Assembly (NCBI GenBank): GCA_000695745.1 | Contig: ASHK01000047.1 | Coordinates: 1-6,389, forward strand | Reading direction: 5' to 3' | Length of the DNA stretch: 6,389 nt | Source of the DNA: Vibrio madracius | Lineage (GTDB): Bacteria > Pseudomonadota > Gammaproteobacteria > Enterobacterales > Vibrionaceae | Shown here: piece after piece, positions 5,049 through 6,389 of the stretch | Layout: each line of letters opens with the position of its first letter | Position numbering within the stretch: the stretch's first letter is position 1 | Position numbers and translations under genes: made by a program | The notes under the pieces: generated by a model | Databases searched by the model: none | Told to the model about the DNA's origin: nothing | Seen by the model: the letters and a program-made list of their open reading frames with translations, nothing else

Positions 5049-6389
5049 TTAGGACTTACCTGCTCGGATAAAGCCAGCTAGTCCTTTATCCTCAAAGTAA
5101 TCACGCATTTGATTATAAATGGTTTCACCATAAGGTTGCATCAATGCTTTGTCAGCAAGTAGTTTAAGTTCTTGCTGTGAGGTTTGTCTGAGTAAATATT
5201 TCACTTTCGCAACGTTCGAGGTGTTCATACTTAACGTATCGTATCCCAACCCAACCAGCAGTAGAGCACCAATCGGGTCACCTGCTAACTCACCACAAAC
5301 ACAAACGGGGAGATGATACGACTGACACGTTTCAAATATATGTTTCATCGCCGCTAAGACTGACGGATGCAGTGTTTCGTAGATATCAGCGACTTGAGCA
5401 TTGTTGCGGTCAACAGCCAATAGATATTGTGTTAGGTCGTTGGTACCAACCGAGACAAAGTCCACCTTCTGGGCCATAAACGGCAAAAGATACAACATGG
5501 AAGGGACTTCGATCATCACACCAATTTCTGGACGTTTTACCTTCGGATGCTCTGTAGACACTTCCTGATAAGCTTGTTCAATAAGGGCTGTCGCCCCATC
5601 AAGCTCTTGAACCGACGACACCATAGGCAAAAGAATGCTCAGGTTATCTAGCCCTTCACTTGCCCTAAGCATGGCGCGCAGCTGGATCAAGAAAATATCA
5701 GGATGATCGAGAGTGAAACGGATACCTCGCCAACCTAAGAAAGGATTATCCTCATCAATGGGTAGGTAAGGTAAAGGTTTGTCTCCACCAATATCGAGTG
5801 TACGCATCACCACACGCTTGGTGGGATAAGCACCGAGTACCGAACGATACTGATGTACTTGCTCTTCTTCTGATGGGAACTGTTGTTGAAGCAAAAACGA
5901 GATTTCGGTTCGGTACAGTCCTACTCCATCAACATTCCTGTTCAAAGAGATACTGGTATCCGCACTCAGGCCTGCATTGAGTAATATTTGTATACGCCGA
6001 CCATCACTAGTACAGCCTTCTAGATCAACCGTCTGTTCGACCATCCGAGACAACTCGGTTTCTTCTGTGACAAGCTCTTGGTATTCAAGCAGTAACTCGC
6101 TGCTAGGATCTGGGAAAATTTCACCGCTGTAGCCGTCGACGATCCCTATTTTGCCACTCAATCGCTCAGGGTTGGTGTTCACCCCCATAACGGCAGGTAT
6201 GCCCATCGCTCTAGATAAAATCGCCGCATGAGAGTTAGCAGCCCCTTCTAAAGAGACCACAGCCAATAATTGCTCTTTTGGAACAGAAGCAAGAATTGAT
6301 GCCGTAAGCTCACGCACTACCAGAATGACAGGCTCATTGAACTCGTGAATAGGCTGTTCAGTATGATGTAGGAAAAACAGCAAACGTTG
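5049..6389 (-). CDS. ptsP: Phosphoenolpyruvate-protein phosphotransferase PtsP (EI-Ntr), C-terminal part
   Basis: Enzyme I of the nitrogen PTS takes phosphate from PEP and passes it to the HPr-like protein NPr (PtsO). The last 446 residues are present and the frame is open to the right edge, so the start and the N-terminal GAF domain lie outside; against E. coli PtsP (748) about 302 residues are missing. Visible parts, numbered in the fragment, are the phosphohistidine segment GAANSHAAILSRAMGIPAV with His54, then the PEP-binding barrel with GLYRTE (Arg160), MRTLDIGGDKPLPY (Arg196), IEVPS (Glu294), SVGTNDLTQYLLAVDRN from 313, and the catalytic VCGELAGD with Cys365. All expected active-site residues are there, so this portion looks functional. 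A fragment His54 corresponds to His356 of E. coli PtsP with that offset. The stop is 20 bases before the TSUP gene. It is distinguished from general enzyme I (PtsI) by the GEL variant of the CGxxGD loop and by its neighbours lgt and thyA. Confidence 0.95.
   Translation of the reverse strand, partial: QRLLFFLHHTEQPIHEFNEPVILVVRELTASILASVPKEQLLAVVSLEGAANSHAAILSRAMGIPAVMGVNTNPERLSGKIGIVDGYSGEIFPDPSSELLLEYQELVTEETELSRMVEQTVDLEGCTSDGRRIQILLNAGLSADTSISLNRNVDGVGLYRTEISFLLQQQFPSEEEQVHQYRSVLGAYPTKRVVMRTLDIGGDKPLPYLPIDEDNPFLGWRGIRFTLDHPDIFLIQLRAMLRASEGLDNLSILLPMVSSVQELDGATALIEQAYQEVSTEHPKVKRPEIGVMIEVPSMLYLLPFMAQKVDFVSVGTNDLTQYLLAVDRNNAQVADIYETLHPSVLAAMKHIFETCQSYHLPVCVCGELAGDPIGALLLVGLGYDTLSMNTSNVAKVKYLLRQTSQQELKLLADKALMQPYGETIYNQMRDYFEDKGLAGFIRAGKS

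Noticed and set aside
6381..6383. TTG start for ptsP near the right edge
   Set aside because: The frame is open through the edge (codons CAA and CGT precede it) and the EI-Ntr family has about 300 more residues upstream, so this is an internal codon.

Overview
The window reads as chromosomal DNA of a marine gammaproteobacterium, most likely a Vibrio or close relative. This rests on the NptA-type Na+/phosphate cotransporter next to thyA, the 283-residue form of thymidylate synthase, and the tight run ptsP - TSUP transporter - lgt - thyA. Base composition is moderate and even, and I see no insertion sequence, integrase, attachment site, tRNA, rRNA or CRISPR array. It looks like core genome with a small variable pocket in the middle.

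Layout. Positions 48-1196 (+) hold nptA, a Na+-coupled phosphate carrier. It ends at a hairpin (1212-1242) that also serves the gene facing it. That facing gene (1248-1818, -) is a Slp-family outer-membrane lipoprotein whose reading frame is broken by one extra base near 1561-1563; its C-terminal tail is very rich in Tyr and Asp. Positions 1819-2064 form a divergent regulatory gap with two small palindromes and a perfect TATAAT box. Positions 2065-2373 (+) encode a small exported glycine-zipper protein of unknown function, followed by its own terminator (2399-2435). Positions 2374-2524 hold only this terminator and the thyA terminator (about 2486-2520, -).

The right half (2525-6389) is one minus-strand gene run, transcribed from the right edge leftwards: ptsP (N-terminal part outside the window), a TauE/SafE-family membrane transporter, lgt and thyA, with gaps of 20, 33 and 11 bases. 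The spacing suggests one transcript ending at the strong hairpin behind thyA. The genes do unrelated jobs: nitrogen-PTS phosphorelay, anion export, lipoprotein maturation and dTMP synthesis. E. coli has the same ptsP-lgt-thyA order, to my knowledge without the transporter between ptsP and lgt.

I do not see a clear undescribed multi-gene system. The parts that merit a second look are the frameshifted lipoprotein with its odd tail, the glycine-zipper protein with two bracketing cysteines, the palindromes between them, and the divergent active site of ThyA.
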